DNA of 64,000 nt from Fomitopsis serialis (lineage: Eukaryota; Basidiomycota; Agaricomycetes; Polyporales; Fomitopsidaceae). Within the stretch, counting starts at the first letter, position 1; every line of letters begins with the position of its first letter. This document shows, one piece after another, positions 10,515 to 22,706 of the stretch. The notes under the pieces are model-generated. The model worked only from the letters and a program-made list of their open reading frames with translations, made no database searches and was not told the DNA's origin. The stretch lies in the NCBI RefSeq assembly GCF_022376445.1, contig NW_025954984.1, forward strand, positions 248,001 to 312,000, written 5' to 3'. A program made the position numbers and the translations under genes.

Positions 10515-11593
10515 TCACTGCTGCTTGCCCAGGGCCTGCTTCTCCTGCTTGGCCAAGTGCGCCTGCACCTCCTTCATCGGGTCGAGCTCGCTCACGGGCT
10601 GCCTGTACGAGTCGCCCATGCGGTCCGCCCACGTGAAGTACTGACCGTAGTTGACGGTGAAGTAGAGGTGGTGGAGCGTATGGTGGGCTGGCCCGTTGAT
10701 GATGGTCTCGAGCGGGTGCCCGGTGATCATGTCGGAGTCGTGGATGAGGATGGACCACATGTTGACGAAGACGAAGAGGCTGAGGTAGAGGAGGCGGTGG
10801 AGCGGGAAGAGGTAGATGAAGGCGTGGTACGGGATGGACTGGAGGTAGCCGTCGAGCGGGTGGAATGCGTGCGAGGCGAAGGGCGTCGGCACGATCCACT
10901 TGTGGTGCGGCTTGTGCAGCCATTTGTACCACAGGCGGTGGTGCTCCCACCGGTGGATCCAGTAGATGCCGAAGTCAGTGAAGACGAGGAACCTGCGAGA
11001 CCGTCAGCGCCGCGCAAGAATAGGGGTTATGCAAGGACGTACCACAGGGTGGAGAACGCGAGGTAGCCCCAGCCGTATTCATCCACGTTGTCATACAACT
11101 TCGAGTGGCCCCTGACCTCCGCTATGAACCACGGAAGAGTGAGGAGCGTCATGCCAGGGAACGCCTTCAGGCTGTGCTGAATCTCGAGCTTGACCTGGTT
11201 CTTCAGGAAGCGCGGGTGCTTCATCATCTCATGATTGAAGATGTACCTGTACGACAGCCACGCGAAACTGAAGTAGAGGAAGTGGATTCCGAGCAGGGTG
11301 AGCACGAAGAGGGAGGTGAACTGGCGGAGGATGTAGTCGCGTGGCCATGCAGACGCGAGAGAAGGCGCGATCGGTGCGAGCTCGTGAGCGGAGGGTAGTG
11401 GTGGATGGGGAATGTAGGATAGAAGCTGGGACCACTTGCCCGGTTGCGAGGTAATGACAGGCAGTGATGAGCCGTTCAGCGATGCCTGGAGGAACGCCGC
11501 ACTGGGTGATGAGGCAAAGGCGGATGCAGGTAGCACGGCTGCCCAGAACTTGTCGAGGGCATAGTCGTCACAGATGCTGAGCACGAGATCCAT
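10515..11593 (-). CDS. ERG3: C-5 sterol desaturase ERG3
   Basis: Two exons (11593-11043, 10992-10515) encode 342 residues. This ER-membrane di-iron enzyme introduces the C5-C6 double bond in ergosterol synthesis. Hydrophobic segments occur near residues 90-125 and 155-190 and in the second exon (FIYLFPLHRLLYLSLFVFV). The fatty-acid-hydroxylase histidine clusters are all present: HRWEHH, HKPHHKW and HHTLHH. The family signature around YWIHRWEHH is preserved across the exon junction. The C-terminus is short and basic (KQEKQALGKQQ). Length agrees with fungal ERG3 (about 330-370). Reading frames are intact. The start ATG at 11593 is followed directly by the expected lumenal/cytosolic leader without a cleavable signal. 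Confidence 0.93.
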
Positions 11594-13585
11594 GGCTGCG
11601 CGTCGCTTTTGGGTGGTATATGGCGGGGAGGCGACAGGGACGACGAGGACGGCGACGTAGAAACGGCGGCGACCCGTCCAAGTCTTTTATGCGGCGATTG
11701 GCAGGAAATGTCAGACCACTTTCTCCTCCACTCACGCACGTGAGAGGCGCTTACTCAGGCGCCGGCCGATGTCGGTGCATCCGCAGGCGTCAAAGCCACC
11801 GTCTCCAGCTCGCCTCGCCCAGCCTCCTCTTTACCTAGGCTCCCGGCAGGCCATTTCATGGGGAGTTTCCGCAGTCGTCGTACGACGCAGTGTCCTGTAG
11901 CTACGAAGAGGTCAGGCATAGCAGACTACCTATGAGGCGTCGGTGCGCACAAACCTTCTGCACTTCCCCTACTCGCCCTTCCGAAACGTGCTCACTGTTT
12001 GTCGGCTTCGTCAGCGTGCGCCACTGGTCACTCGTCTGGCATTTCTTGTTGAATGCAACCGTGGTCAGTCGGTAGCCAATGAGCAGTCGACGCCGTGCGG
12101 ACCTTTTCCCAAAGAATGTCCAACCAACGTCTGCATTCGCATCCAGATATAAACCATTCACAGGCTCCATTGTGGACATGCTATCATATGCATCGCATCG
12201 TGGAATGGTGGCAAGACTGTATCTGAAATGGCTGGGCCCGGTGCACACGCTGGTCTCCTTTACAACCTTTTCGTGCCACTCTCCAACGACCATGTACGTG
12301 CTCGTACCGGCTGCCGAGGGGTCAGCGTGAACACCTCATCTCACTCACCTTTGCCGATGTCAAGAAATATGATAGTCGAGGACATGCCTTAAGAGCGGCG
12401 CTCCGCGGCCGCATATGCATGGGAATTGACCGGGACCTACCAAGGACGGCGCGCGTAACAAAGGCCCCCAGCGCTGCCCACGGAAGTACAAGTCCGGTGC
12501 CACCGGAACAGCGTTGGAACAGAGTAATGATGCTTTTTCGTGTTCTGTAGCCCGGTAAACGCGACGAGTCGAAGCAGCTTCAGGCAGATGAACCACTGCA
12601 GGCGCCACAAGCGATTGTTTCTACTCACTTAGAGAAGCTTGAGCGATTGGGTGCCGCGCGTATCACCAGAGCGTCGTAATTAATACAATGCTTTCTGCCA
12701 GTTGAGGGGTACGTTGTGCTGCTTCCTCTGTTGACTGCGACGGTCGACAACGCTAAGCATGAGTGGTTCCAGGTTCATGGTGGTGACCAGCGATCCTGCA
12801 TAGGATAGGCGCCTTGGCGTTGTTTCGCGACCGACGTCGTCGTCGTGAGACTCCAGCGAGACTCCAGAAGACCGTCTGTACAGAGACCGCAGCGTGGAAC
12901 GTCATGAGGCTCGTACATTGGTGGTACATCGCCAACAATAATTCCAGGTGTGTCGAGTCAATGACAGGAAACCAAGGTTGCATGCAGCGAATGTAAGTTG
13001 CAGTCCGCTCGAAAACAGTAGCAGCCTGATTTCACACCCCACTCGCAGGTGCATTGTTACGATTGTACGTATTGGGAGTATCTGTCTGGTACTATTCTCG
13101 GCCCAAAATTGACCTCAACTTGATGTGCGACCTGACCTCACCGGTAATGGGGTTCCAGCTAGTAGATGCCCAGTGACATACCGATGACGAGACAACAGCA
13201 GAGGGAAGTGCACAGCAGGATTTCCCGAAGGTCACTGATATATAGCGGTACATACGCGCTCGCGACGCGGTGCGGGGTCAGAGCTACCGCAAAGCAGCCC
13301 AAGTTTAGCAAAGTCCGTCGCTGGTCCGTCGACTCTATTCAATAGAGCGACCATGTCTCAGCGGAGTAACAATACAACTTAGGGTACAGTTACGTACCGT
13401 TTTCGGAGAATGAAAACAGAATGGGCTACGTCACTATTTGCCTACGAGCGGAGTCAAGCTTCTACGGTGGCGTCACGGTTGGCTTAACCGCAGCGACGAC
13501 CGTGCTTGCCAGGTGCTCCGCCAACCTCGACTTCGTGTTCCACAGCAGCGTCGCCGACACCCAAGGGGTGTGAACGACATCCTCT
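11594..13585. other. About 2 kb without a recognisable gene
   Basis: This includes the ERG3 promoter and the leader of the ABC transporter. The longest open frames (for example 12293-11901 on the minus strand, 130 codons) have no domain, unbiased composition and no splice partners, so I do not call them. A short direct repeat of GAGACTCCAG sits near 12847-12866. The length is unusual for this compact neighbourhood and could hold a noncoding RNA or a decayed gene. Confidence 0.5.
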
Positions 13586-16500
13586 ATGACGGTCTCACTT
13601 GCTCGTGGCGGGATGGCACTGTCCGTTCTGCTTGCGCTGGTCTCACTAACCTCACCTGCATACGCAGCTCAGAACCGATCGACATTGCGTGGTAGCTTCT
13701 CTCCATATCAATACGACTTGTCGGTGCGTGATTAAATATCGTGGAATTAACATCAGTCCTGACATTCAGGATATACACCAGCCATTGGCTGTGGCTAATA
13801 CGAGGCCAGGTATGTACTACTCGCTGTGTCTCGGGACGTTCTACTGAGCTCCTAGCAGAGAAGTGCCCACCGTGCTTCAATTGTCAATTGGACGCATTCG
13901 ATTGTGGACAGTTCGGAGAGTGTTCAACATATGATGGACAGTGCAAATGTCCGCCAGGATGGGCAGGGATTGACTGCTTGACACCACGTACGTCCCGTCG
14001 TTCCATGGAACATTACCGGAGTTCACCGTTCAGGCAGAATGCGACTCTCTGGCGGACGGAGAATGGAGAAGACAACGAGAACCGGGTCAAAAATGCGACT
14101 GCAAGGATGGTTGGGGTGGTGCGAACTGTAACGGTACGTTTGAAATCCTCCTTGGGTTCCGCCTCGCGCTCATAGCTCCTAGTGTGCAAGACGGATAGCG
14201 CGTGTGTCGGGTTTCCTCTCGCTGGGAAGCCAGTGGAGGACGGAGAGGAGGTCAACAATATGACATGCTACAAGGGCGGTGTAACTGTCTTCGAGAACCA
14301 CCAAATATGCGCAGTGACGAGTGCGTGTCTCGCGTCGGGGACTCCTCCGTATCGCTTATGCGCCTCCAACAGACCGCAAGATCATCGATATGCTTCCGGA
14401 TCGTCCTCCCGAGGTGACGTTCAGTTGCGACAAGCCGGCAGCTACTTGTCAGTTCCAGTTCTGGACTGCGCAGGAGGAATCGTTCTACTGCGCACTGGAC
14501 ACGTGCTCGTTTGGGATGGAGGCGGACTATGACAGCAACACCACTCGCTACGCGTGTGAAAACATGAAGTGCAAGTGTGTCCCTGGTCGATTCATATGCG
14601 GTGAGAACGGCAGTGTCGGTGAGTGCTATGTCATCTCTTCTTCCGGAATGTACGCCCACTGAGCTCGTGTCATTGAAGACATCTCGGACTTCTTGAAGGA
14701 CGAAATCAGGGGCCCTGTTTCTTTCAGCTGCAAGACGGGCCAAGACTGCAAATTCGAGGAGCCTGCCATGAACGAACTGATTGATACTATGTTCGGTGAT
14801 CGTTACATCACATTGCAGTGTGACGGCGGAGAGTGCTTGCACTATTCCCAGGTGCCCGGCTACGTGGTAAGGGAGCATCATTGGTCGATAGACATTCGCC
14901 GATTCTAATGATTCACTTGAAGCCCCCGCTCAAACCGGATAGCAGTCGCTTCATCGCGTTGAGCGCAGCAGGAGCAGGCTTGTTTGTTATCATTGCAACA
15001 GCAAGTGAGTAGCCTCTATGAAAATCCAAGTATGTTAGCTCACACCATTTTACAGTCTTCTGGTACGCAGGGAGGACACGTTCAGGTGACTTTGGTCGCA
15101 TTCGGTTGCCCGAGAGCGAGACCGCGAGGCTCATGTCCGAGCATGTCGCCACGTCCTTGCACTTCTCTGACATCTCCTACTCGCTCGGAAACCGCACAAT
15201 TCTCGACTCCGTCTCTGGCTCGGTCAAGCCTGGTCAGCTCATGGCAATCATGGGCGCCTCGGGCGCGGGCAAGTCGACGTTCCTCGACATCCTTGCACGG
15301 AAGAACAAGCGTGGCGTCGTGAATGGGCGAACGCTCGTCAATGGACGGGAAGTTGCAGACGAGGATTTCAAGAAGATGATGGGCTTCGTGGACCAGGAGG
15401 ACACGCTGATGAGCACGCTGACTGTGTATGAGACCGTGCTGTACTCTGCGCTGCTGAGGCTGCCGCGCGAGATGAGTCTAGAGGCGAAGAAGTTCAGGAC
15501 GCTGGAAACGATGCATGAATTGGGAATCCTCGGCATAAAGGATGCACGCATTGGCGACTCTGGTGAGCTGGGTCCTGACCAGTGGCGCGGACACGAGGCT
15601 AAATTGGCGCATAATAGGCCGCAGATCCATCTCCGGAGGTGAGAAGCGCCGCGTTTCAATAGCTTGCGAACTCGTCACCAGCCCTTCGATTCTATTCCTG
15701 GACGAGCCGACGAGCGGTAGGTCATTTACACTTCGGAGGCGGGTTATACTCATGTATTTCCAGGTCTGGATGCCTTCAATGCACTGAGCGTCATCTCCAG
15801 CTTGGTCACACTCGCGAAGGACTACAACCGCACCGTGCTGTTCACGATCCATCAACCGCGCAGTAACATCGTCTCCCTCTTCGATCAGTTGCTTGTTCTC
15901 GCGCAAGGCAAGCTGATCTACTCTGGCGATGCGGACAAATGCGGGGAGTACCTGGCTGCAATTGGACACCCATGCCCACCGGGTTTCAACATTGCTGACT
16001 TCTTGAGTACGTCCATTCTCAGTGCTCCTCCGTCGGGCAGTTTTTAACGATCGAATGTAGTCGATTTGACAATGCATGCGGGTATTGAGCCTCGCTCCTT
16101 GGAAAGTCCGCCGACAGAGCTGTCCACTTCGGACGCAACCAACGTCAATGACGAAGAGCGGGCGTTCAACGGTGGCTCCTCCTCGGGACATTCCAAGACA
16201 TCAAGTTCAACGGAAGAGACAGAGCTGCAGCCCCGCGCGAGCTCCGTCGCAGGTTCAGCCTCCGGCTACGTGCGAAAGAAGACGTCGCAGCTACTGCAAG
16301 CGATCACGCCCAACTCGTTGCCCGGCGAGGGACCGTTGGCCCCTCGTTTGCAGGCGTTGGTGGATGCGTTTGCAAATAGCGACATCGCGGCATCGCTGAA
16401 GGAAGAGATTGCTGAGGTATCGACGAACACGAATGCGCCTCAGAGTGGCTCGAGCCAACTGCCTGATGCGGCGTTCGAGACGATGATTACCAGGGGACGT

Positions 16501-17719
16501 AAGCGGGCAAGTTGGGGCACGCAGTTCCGCATCCTGAGCGGGAGGGCATTCAAGAACTTGTACCGAGACCCTGCTCTCCTTGCTGCCCACTACATTGCCG
16601 CTGTTCTGGTCGCACGTAAGTGTGACTTTTGACGAGTCGACGATAATCACTGATGTTTTTGTAGTCATGGGTGGATTCTTCTTCCACAATCTCTCGTAAG
16701 CGATGTTTTCTGTTCGCATGGCTGGACGGTTACTGACTCTAACTCAGGAACGACATCGCAGGCTTCCAAAACCGACTTGGATTTTTCTTCTTCACTCTCG
16801 CGCTCTTCGGCTTCTCTTGCTTGTCGAGCTTGAGTCTGTTCGCGAATGAGAGGATTCTATTCATGCGGGAACGGTACGTCGTATGAATGCTTTTGGGCAA
16901 CAGATTGCTAATACACACATTACTCAGTGCGAATGGTTACTATTCGCCGCTGACCTACTTCGCATCCAAGGCAAGTCGTTAGTTGGCGTTGATGCCGGAC
17001 CCCAGCTCACCAGGTCTCTTGATAGGTTCTGTTCGACATCCTACCATTGCGTATTGTCCCGCCGCTCGTGTACGGTGGCATTGTCTACGGTCTCATCGGT
17101 CTTGTGCCTGAAGTCGCAATATTCTGGAAGTTCATCCTAGTGCTCGTGCTCTTCAACTTGACTACAGCTAGCGTGATCCTCCTGTTGTCGATCGCGTTCG
17201 CAAGCACCAGCGTGGCGAGCCTTGTTGGGACCTTGATCATGCTCTTCAAGTATGTTCAGTATCTGAACGCTCGCCCATGTGCTGACAATATTGCCAGCCT
17301 GTTGTTTGCTGGATTGCTTATCAACCGACAGACCCTTGGAAAGAAGTGGGAATGGCTCAATGTCATGTCGTTCTTCCATGCAGCTTACGAAGCTTTGGCC
17401 GTGAACGAGCTAAGGTACTTGCAACTAAGAGAGACCAAGGTATGCAACGTGACATCGATCATGTATACGATCATTAATCGACGTGCATCTACACAGTATG
17501 GTGTGGACATCGATGTGCCAGCTGCGGCAATTCTCTCGACCTTCGGACTGCAATCACAGGTCAGTCCTCGTAGCCAGGCTTCCTCCTCTCAAGGCGTGCT
17601 AATACGGATTGTTTCAGTCCTTCTGGTGGCCGGATATTGCCCTTCTCGGCATTTTCTTTGGCTCGTTCACCATCATCAGCTACCTAATCCTTCACTTCTA
17701 CGTCAAGGAGAAGCGGTAG
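13586..17719 (+). CDS. ADP1-type ABCG half-transporter with EGF-like ectodomain
   Basis: A gene of many exons encoding roughly 1,000 residues. It starts with a clear signal peptide ([20 protein letters not shown]... AYA). A cysteine-rich lumenal region follows, with EGF-like repeats ([20 protein letters not shown]) and further Cys pairs, then a membrane segment ([17 protein letters not shown]). The ABC domain has Walker [10 protein letters not shown], signature SGGEKRR and Walker [12 protein letters not shown] Ser/Thr-rich linker precedes the ABCG membrane domain ([38 protein letters not shown]). The C-terminal helix ends FYVKEKR. This order (signal, EGF, TM, ABC, linker, TMs) is the layout of yeast Adp1, whose substrate is unknown. 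No frame breaks are seen. Confidence 0.9.
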
Positions 17720-18264
17720 CAAAACAACGTTCGCGTCATGTTGTGTGGCATAGCGGATGCGATTGTCGAGACTCGAATACGAGCTGTCCTATGCATAGTG
17801 ACTGTAATGGCTGTATCATTGTAATATTATTGGCATCTCGCATCTCCCTCTCAGCCCGTCTGTCTCGCCGCCTCCGGTACAGTAAACATGAGATTGACGA
17901 CCCGATTCACATAATTGGACTTGACTGGATATAGCAGAGAGCATTCTCGGGGCACGTGCCCGGACGCGAAGCGTGTAAGTCAAGTACGCGACATCCTCCA
18001 GGCCCTACGCCGCTTGGCTGGGGCGACCACAAATTTCGGCTTGCTACCTGGCTCACCTCTTGCCTTCTCTCTGCTGTTCACTTTCATCTGCTCACCGCTA
18101 CTTTTTCTACTTTATAACTCTTGACGCGCAATTGGACTTGAAGTCGCCACCGTTTGGTGATCCAGCATTTGCGATCACACGAAGTCGACGGCAAGACGCC
18201 ACCGAGGCCGTGTCGTTCAGCAGGCACACTATACCCTCCTCCGTCGTCCTGAGACAGTTCAGCT
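17720..18264. other. Intergenic upstream of the DnaJ gene
   Basis: Holds the 3' flank of the transporter and the 5' leader of the DnaJ gene. TTTATA near 18112 could serve as a promoter element. An in-frame TGA at 18250 lies just before the split start codon. Confidence 0.5.
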
Positions 18265-20195
18265 AGTGAGTATCTGCTCTGCCTAGTCCAATTATGAAGT
18301 GCAGAGATCCTCTTAGTGCCTGTGGAGACGGGATTATACGATCTACTTGGAGTACATCCAGGGGCCTCCGATGGTGAGCACACAATGTGGCCTCGGCGCC
18401 GCTGATGATTTAGATGATTTATGGGCCGTTTGAATGCGCAGATGAGATCAAGAAAGCATACCGCAAGAAGGTAAGCTATGTCCATACTAATGTCAAGCCC
18501 ATGCTAATCGACATTGGCCCGTCTGTTAGGCCAGGGAACACCATCCGGTACGTCATGCATGTCGAGTATGTCTGGGCTGGTGGCTGAATGTGAATGTTTC
18601 CTCGAACGCAGGACAAAGTACGTTCGCTGCTCTCTCCGGCATCCTTAGAGACCGACGTCTATTCAATAGAATCCAGATGACCCGACAGCTGGGGAGAAGT
18701 TCCAGGAGATGGCCGCGGCGTACGTTGCTGGCTATATTCTGACACTACTCTTTAACACGGGTTTTTCAGATATGAGATCTTGAGTGTACAAGAGACTCGG
18801 GAGGTCTATGACGAATACGGCATGGACGGCCTATCCAAAGGAGGTGGAAGAGGGCCCGGCATGTCCCCAGATGATGTCTTCGCGGAGATGTTCGGTGGCA
18901 TGTTCGGTTTCGACTTCGGCCCAGGCATGCGGAGACGAACACGAGGGCGGGATACGACGGTGCCGTACGAAGTCACGTTGGAGGACCTGTATAATGGGAA
19001 GAGCGTGAAAATGAACATGGAGAAGGAGGCAATCTGCGGAACATGCAAGGGGTGCGTTTCTCTGCCCACCGCTCCATGACATCCGTACGACCCATCGAAC
19101 AGGACAGGAGCTAAGGGGTCTGCAAAGCCGAAACCGTGTGTGAAGTGCGAGGGTAAGGGTTGGACAATGATCCATACTCAAGTAAGTGAGCTGATTGCCA
19201 CTCCGCCTTGTTCTTCACTCATGTCACGCTACAGCTTGCTGCTGGTCGTATTGGGACAACCCGAGCGCCATGTTCAGAATGTAGTGGCCATGGAGAAAAG
19301 CTTAGAGAGAAGGATCAGTACGACCACCAACTTCTGTGCATCACGGTGATGTCTAACGCATACTGGCAGATGTAAGAAGTGCAAAGGCAAGAAGACGGTC
19401 AAGGAGAAGAACCGGCGAGAAATCTTCATCGAACCTGGAATGCCTGATCGGCATCGAATAGTGTTAGCTGGAGCTGGCGATGAAGAGGTATGTGGCTTCC
19501 ACCTTCATCCGAGGCCTTGTTGACGTTTCCTATGTAGCCAGATGTCCCGCCGGGAGATGTCATCTTTCTGCTCAAAACGAAGAAGCACGAATCCATCGAG
19601 CGATCGGGAAATGACTTGCTCACGACCGTGCACATCACCCTCTCAGAGGCGCTATTGGGCTTCTCGCGTATCCTCATCACACATCTGGACGGCCGCGGAA
19701 TTCAAGTCACAAGTCCGCGGGGAAAGATCATAAAACCTGGGGACAGCATTATTCTGCGCGACGAGGGCATGCCCGTGCACAAGAGCCCAGACCACAAGGG
19801 CAATCTGTACATCATGCTTGAGATCGACATGCCGGACGAGGAATGGCTTTCAACAGTTGACCGGACGGTGAGCCCTATCCCATCAGTGAGACCTTGCCGT
19901 TGATGCTCATCTACCTACTCTATAGGCACTTGAGGGCCTCTTACCACCCAAAAAGCCCGAGATGGAACCGCGTCCGGAAGTCGTGGAACAAGTGCCATTC
20001 GAGGAGAGTGACATCGTAGAAGTGCGTGCCCAGCATTTCTCTGGGTCCGCCTTCTTTGACCGCTCTGGATTTGCCCGGCAGTTTGGCGAAGACGAAGATG
20101 GGTGGGAGGACGAAGATGAGGATGAAGACGAGGACGAGGACGATGAGGGTGATTGGGGCCCGCATGGACATGAGCCGGAGTGCCAGCCACAATGA
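18265..20195 (+). CDS. Type I DnaJ/Hsp40 co-chaperone, Ydj1-like
   Basis: Cytosolic Hsp70 co-chaperone. The J-domain starts MPVETGLYDLLGV and has AYRKKAREHHPDK. A G/F-rich linker follows, then four zinc-finger repeats (CGTCKGTG, CVKCEGKG, CSECSGHG, CKKCKGKK). Two C-terminal beta-sandwich domains come next (EPGMPDRHRIVLAGAGDE, RDEGMPV). Near the end is an acidic run (WEDEDEDEDEDEDDEG), and the chain ends CQPQ, a possible CaaX box like the farnesylated end of Ydj1. The start codon appears split: A at 18265, intron 18266-18316, then TG. Exon 18530-18547 is 18 nt and exon 18612-18617 is only 6 nt (codons for D and K of HPDK). All introns have GT-AG ends and the frame is unbroken. The start is inferred from homology and the upstream stop. 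Confidence 0.92.
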
Positions 20196-20546
20196 GGCAG
20201 GCCTGTGCTTGAGGACGAGGTCGGCATTGATGTATCATGTGTTTCTGTTGCGATATCTTAGAGCTGCCTACTGTTGGGCATGATTACTCTCCGCTCTGCA
20301 ATTATACTGTGGAATGCTTTCGGATCGATTGAGTGAGTCAGAAGCATTAACGGCCGTTATAATCCAGTATGGGGTTCTAATGACCAGGTAACAACATTCT
20401 ATAGGGATTCATAGAGCCATTCAGTCTCCGATCAGTAGGATCGCTTGCGCGTACATACTATGATACTTACTACAAACTGTGACGAGACTCGGCCTTCACT
20501 ATATCTTCGAGTCCTACATGCAACTGCGACAGCAGGCAGCAACACT
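20196..20546. other. Intergenic between DnaJ and ALG12
   Basis: AT-rich, with several TATA-like strings around 20290-20470. No coding signal; probably 3' end plus promoter. Confidence 0.5.
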
Positions 20547-22531
20547 ATGAGCTTCATACTGGACTTGTACCTTGTCGGTGTAGCGTGGCTGCACGCACTG
20601 CTCGCGCCCTATACCAAGGTCGAAGAGAGCTTCAGCCTCCATGCGACGCACGATGTGCTCATGTACGGCGTGCAGCCACATGCCCTTCAAATGTACGCGA
20701 TTCTTCTCCATGAGCAATAGCGGGTAACAGCTTGATGTTTGAAGTATGACCACCGTGTCTTCCCTGGGGCAGTGCCACGGACGTTCATAGGAAATGCTCT
20801 CCTGGCGTGGATGACTAGCGCAGTAGCGTACCTGGCTAGCCCTCAGGGAATGTTTACACAGAAGGCCGATGTGCAAGTACTAGGTTCGTGCAACTCTGCA
20901 GCGTTTGGAATTCGTACAGATATAACACCTACCAGTCCGTTTGGTTCTCGCGACCGTGAATGCCATCGCACTTTGCCTCCTGCGGCGCGCCGTGTCGCGT
21001 CGGTTCGGCCGTCTTGTGAGCTGGGCATTCGTGGCGCTCACCATCAGTCAGTTCCATCTGCCATTCTGGATGGGCAGGACGCTGCCGAATATGTTCGCCC
21101 TCTTCCCCGGTGCGCAAGTTCGCTCATGAGTCTGCACTGAGCTGAAGGCAGATTCAGTGAATATCGCTCTGTACCAATTGGTGAACCGTTCGCCCAACTC
21201 GAGTCGCCTTTCGTCATCTGCGTTTCATCGCATGATAGCACTCCTGACATGCACAGCTGCTATCTTCCGCTCTGAGGTTGCCCTACTCCTCGCTCCGCTT
21301 GCTCTGCAAGGTCTGCTAACAGGCTCTACCACGTTCTCTTCGCTACTTCGAGTTGGAGTGATTAGTGGCACTTGTTCCGCGGGTGCGTGCTTGGGAGACG
21401 GATGCCCAGCTCTAGTACGAACTAACGACGGTCCGCAGCCCTGACAACCCTAGTTGACTCCTACTTCTGGCAACAATGGCCTTTGTGGCCAGAGTTGCAC
21501 GGTGTCTTCTTCAACGTCATCGAAGGGAAGAGTGCAGAATGGGGTGTACGCGTGAACTGTGTTTATGCAGTGGCACCTCTGATTTTTGTCCTGCTTATCA
21601 GGTCTCCCCATGGCACACATACTTCACGTCGTCTTTGTCCAAGCTCCTCATGTGGAGCTTCCCACTGTCCGTGCTCGGCTTTCACGCCGATTCACGCGTC
21701 CGCGCACTCCTCTTGCCTTATCTTGGCTTCATAGCTCTCCTCAGCTGCTTAGGACACAAAGAGTGGCGGTTCATCATCTATGTCGTTCCAGTATTCAATA
21801 TCGCAGCCGCAAGAGGCGTCACATGGATGTGAGTATTCGTCGATCTCGCACGAACGAATGGTTCAATTACTGATACTCTCGATCGCGCTCGTAGCGTGAG
21901 GAAACCGAAGAGCAAATTCCTCGTTCGCCTGTCTATCCTCGTTACTCTCGGTCTGATTGCATGTAATTTCGTCGTGACAAGCCTCTCCACTCTGGCGTCG
22001 ATGAACAACTACCCAGGGGGCGAAGCATTGTCGACTTTTAACGCTCACTATGCCAACGAGACTCATGGTGTGTCGCCTTACTATGTATCTCCACGTTTCA
22101 TGCTGCTTACGAATATCCCAGTACACGTCCACATATCCAACCTAGCTGCACAGACCGGGGCCTCCCTCTTCCTCCATGCCTACGCACCGCCCTTCCTCAC
22201 AAGCATAAACCTCGCACCTCCGACTCAACACTGGGTGTACGACAAGACGGAGAACCTCACGCCGCAGATGCTCAGTGGGTCGAAGGAGGTCACGCATGTC
22301 ATCGCCGAGAGCGACGGCACTGGCTCGCCTTTACCCACAGGATTCTCTTCGAGCTATTGGACACCCGTTGCAAGTATCCCGGGCTTTGACGGGTGGAAGA
22401 TCAACCCTCGGCTGCGAGAGTTAGTGAAAGGTAGAGGCAAGGGGTTGATGGAGAACCTGGATGTGTTCGTCCACCCGTTGGAGATGATCCTGAGCGAGAA
22501 ACTGGTTATCCTAGAACGGAAGGGTCATTGA
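20547..22531 (+). CDS. ALG12: ALG12, dolichyl-P-mannose alpha-1,6-mannosyltransferase
   Basis: An ER multi-pass glycosyltransferase (GT22) that adds the eighth mannose to the lipid-linked N-glycan precursor. Several exons give about 540 residues. It starts MSFILDLYLVGVAWLHALLAPYTKVEESF, where the lumenal KVEESF block with the following HATHDVL is the family's catalytic-loop signature. Later comes QFHLPFWMGRTLPNMFAL, then the GT22 motif GHKEWRFIIYVVPVFN. Hydrophobic segments alternate through the middle, and a lumenal domain closes the protein (NETHGVSPYY, LNPPTQHW-like segment). Frames join cleanly at every intron examined. ALG12 and COQ4 converge with 175 bp between stops. Confidence 0.92.
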
Positions 22532-22706
22532 GGCTTACTATGCATGTATTCCCACGGAATGGAACATATGTAGCCGTTCACGGACTGCGATCTCTTGAGG
22601 CCATTATCGGTAAGCTGAAAACCACAGGGCATCGGAATGCAAGGTGAGGGTCAGAAATCGGAGAGCAGTGTATGTACATGCACAGGAAAGCCATATATCA
22701 ATGCCG

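Noticed and set aside
10557..11398. Long open frames opposite ERG3
   Set aside because: They are mirror frames of a GC-rich gene, with Val/Glu/Arg-biased composition and no homology.
11901..12293. 130-codon minus-strand frame in the 2-kb gap
   Set aside because: Unbiased composition, no domain and no splice partners.
20100..20150. GA-rich tract as a microsatellite
   Set aside because: It is the coding sequence of the DnaJ acidic run.
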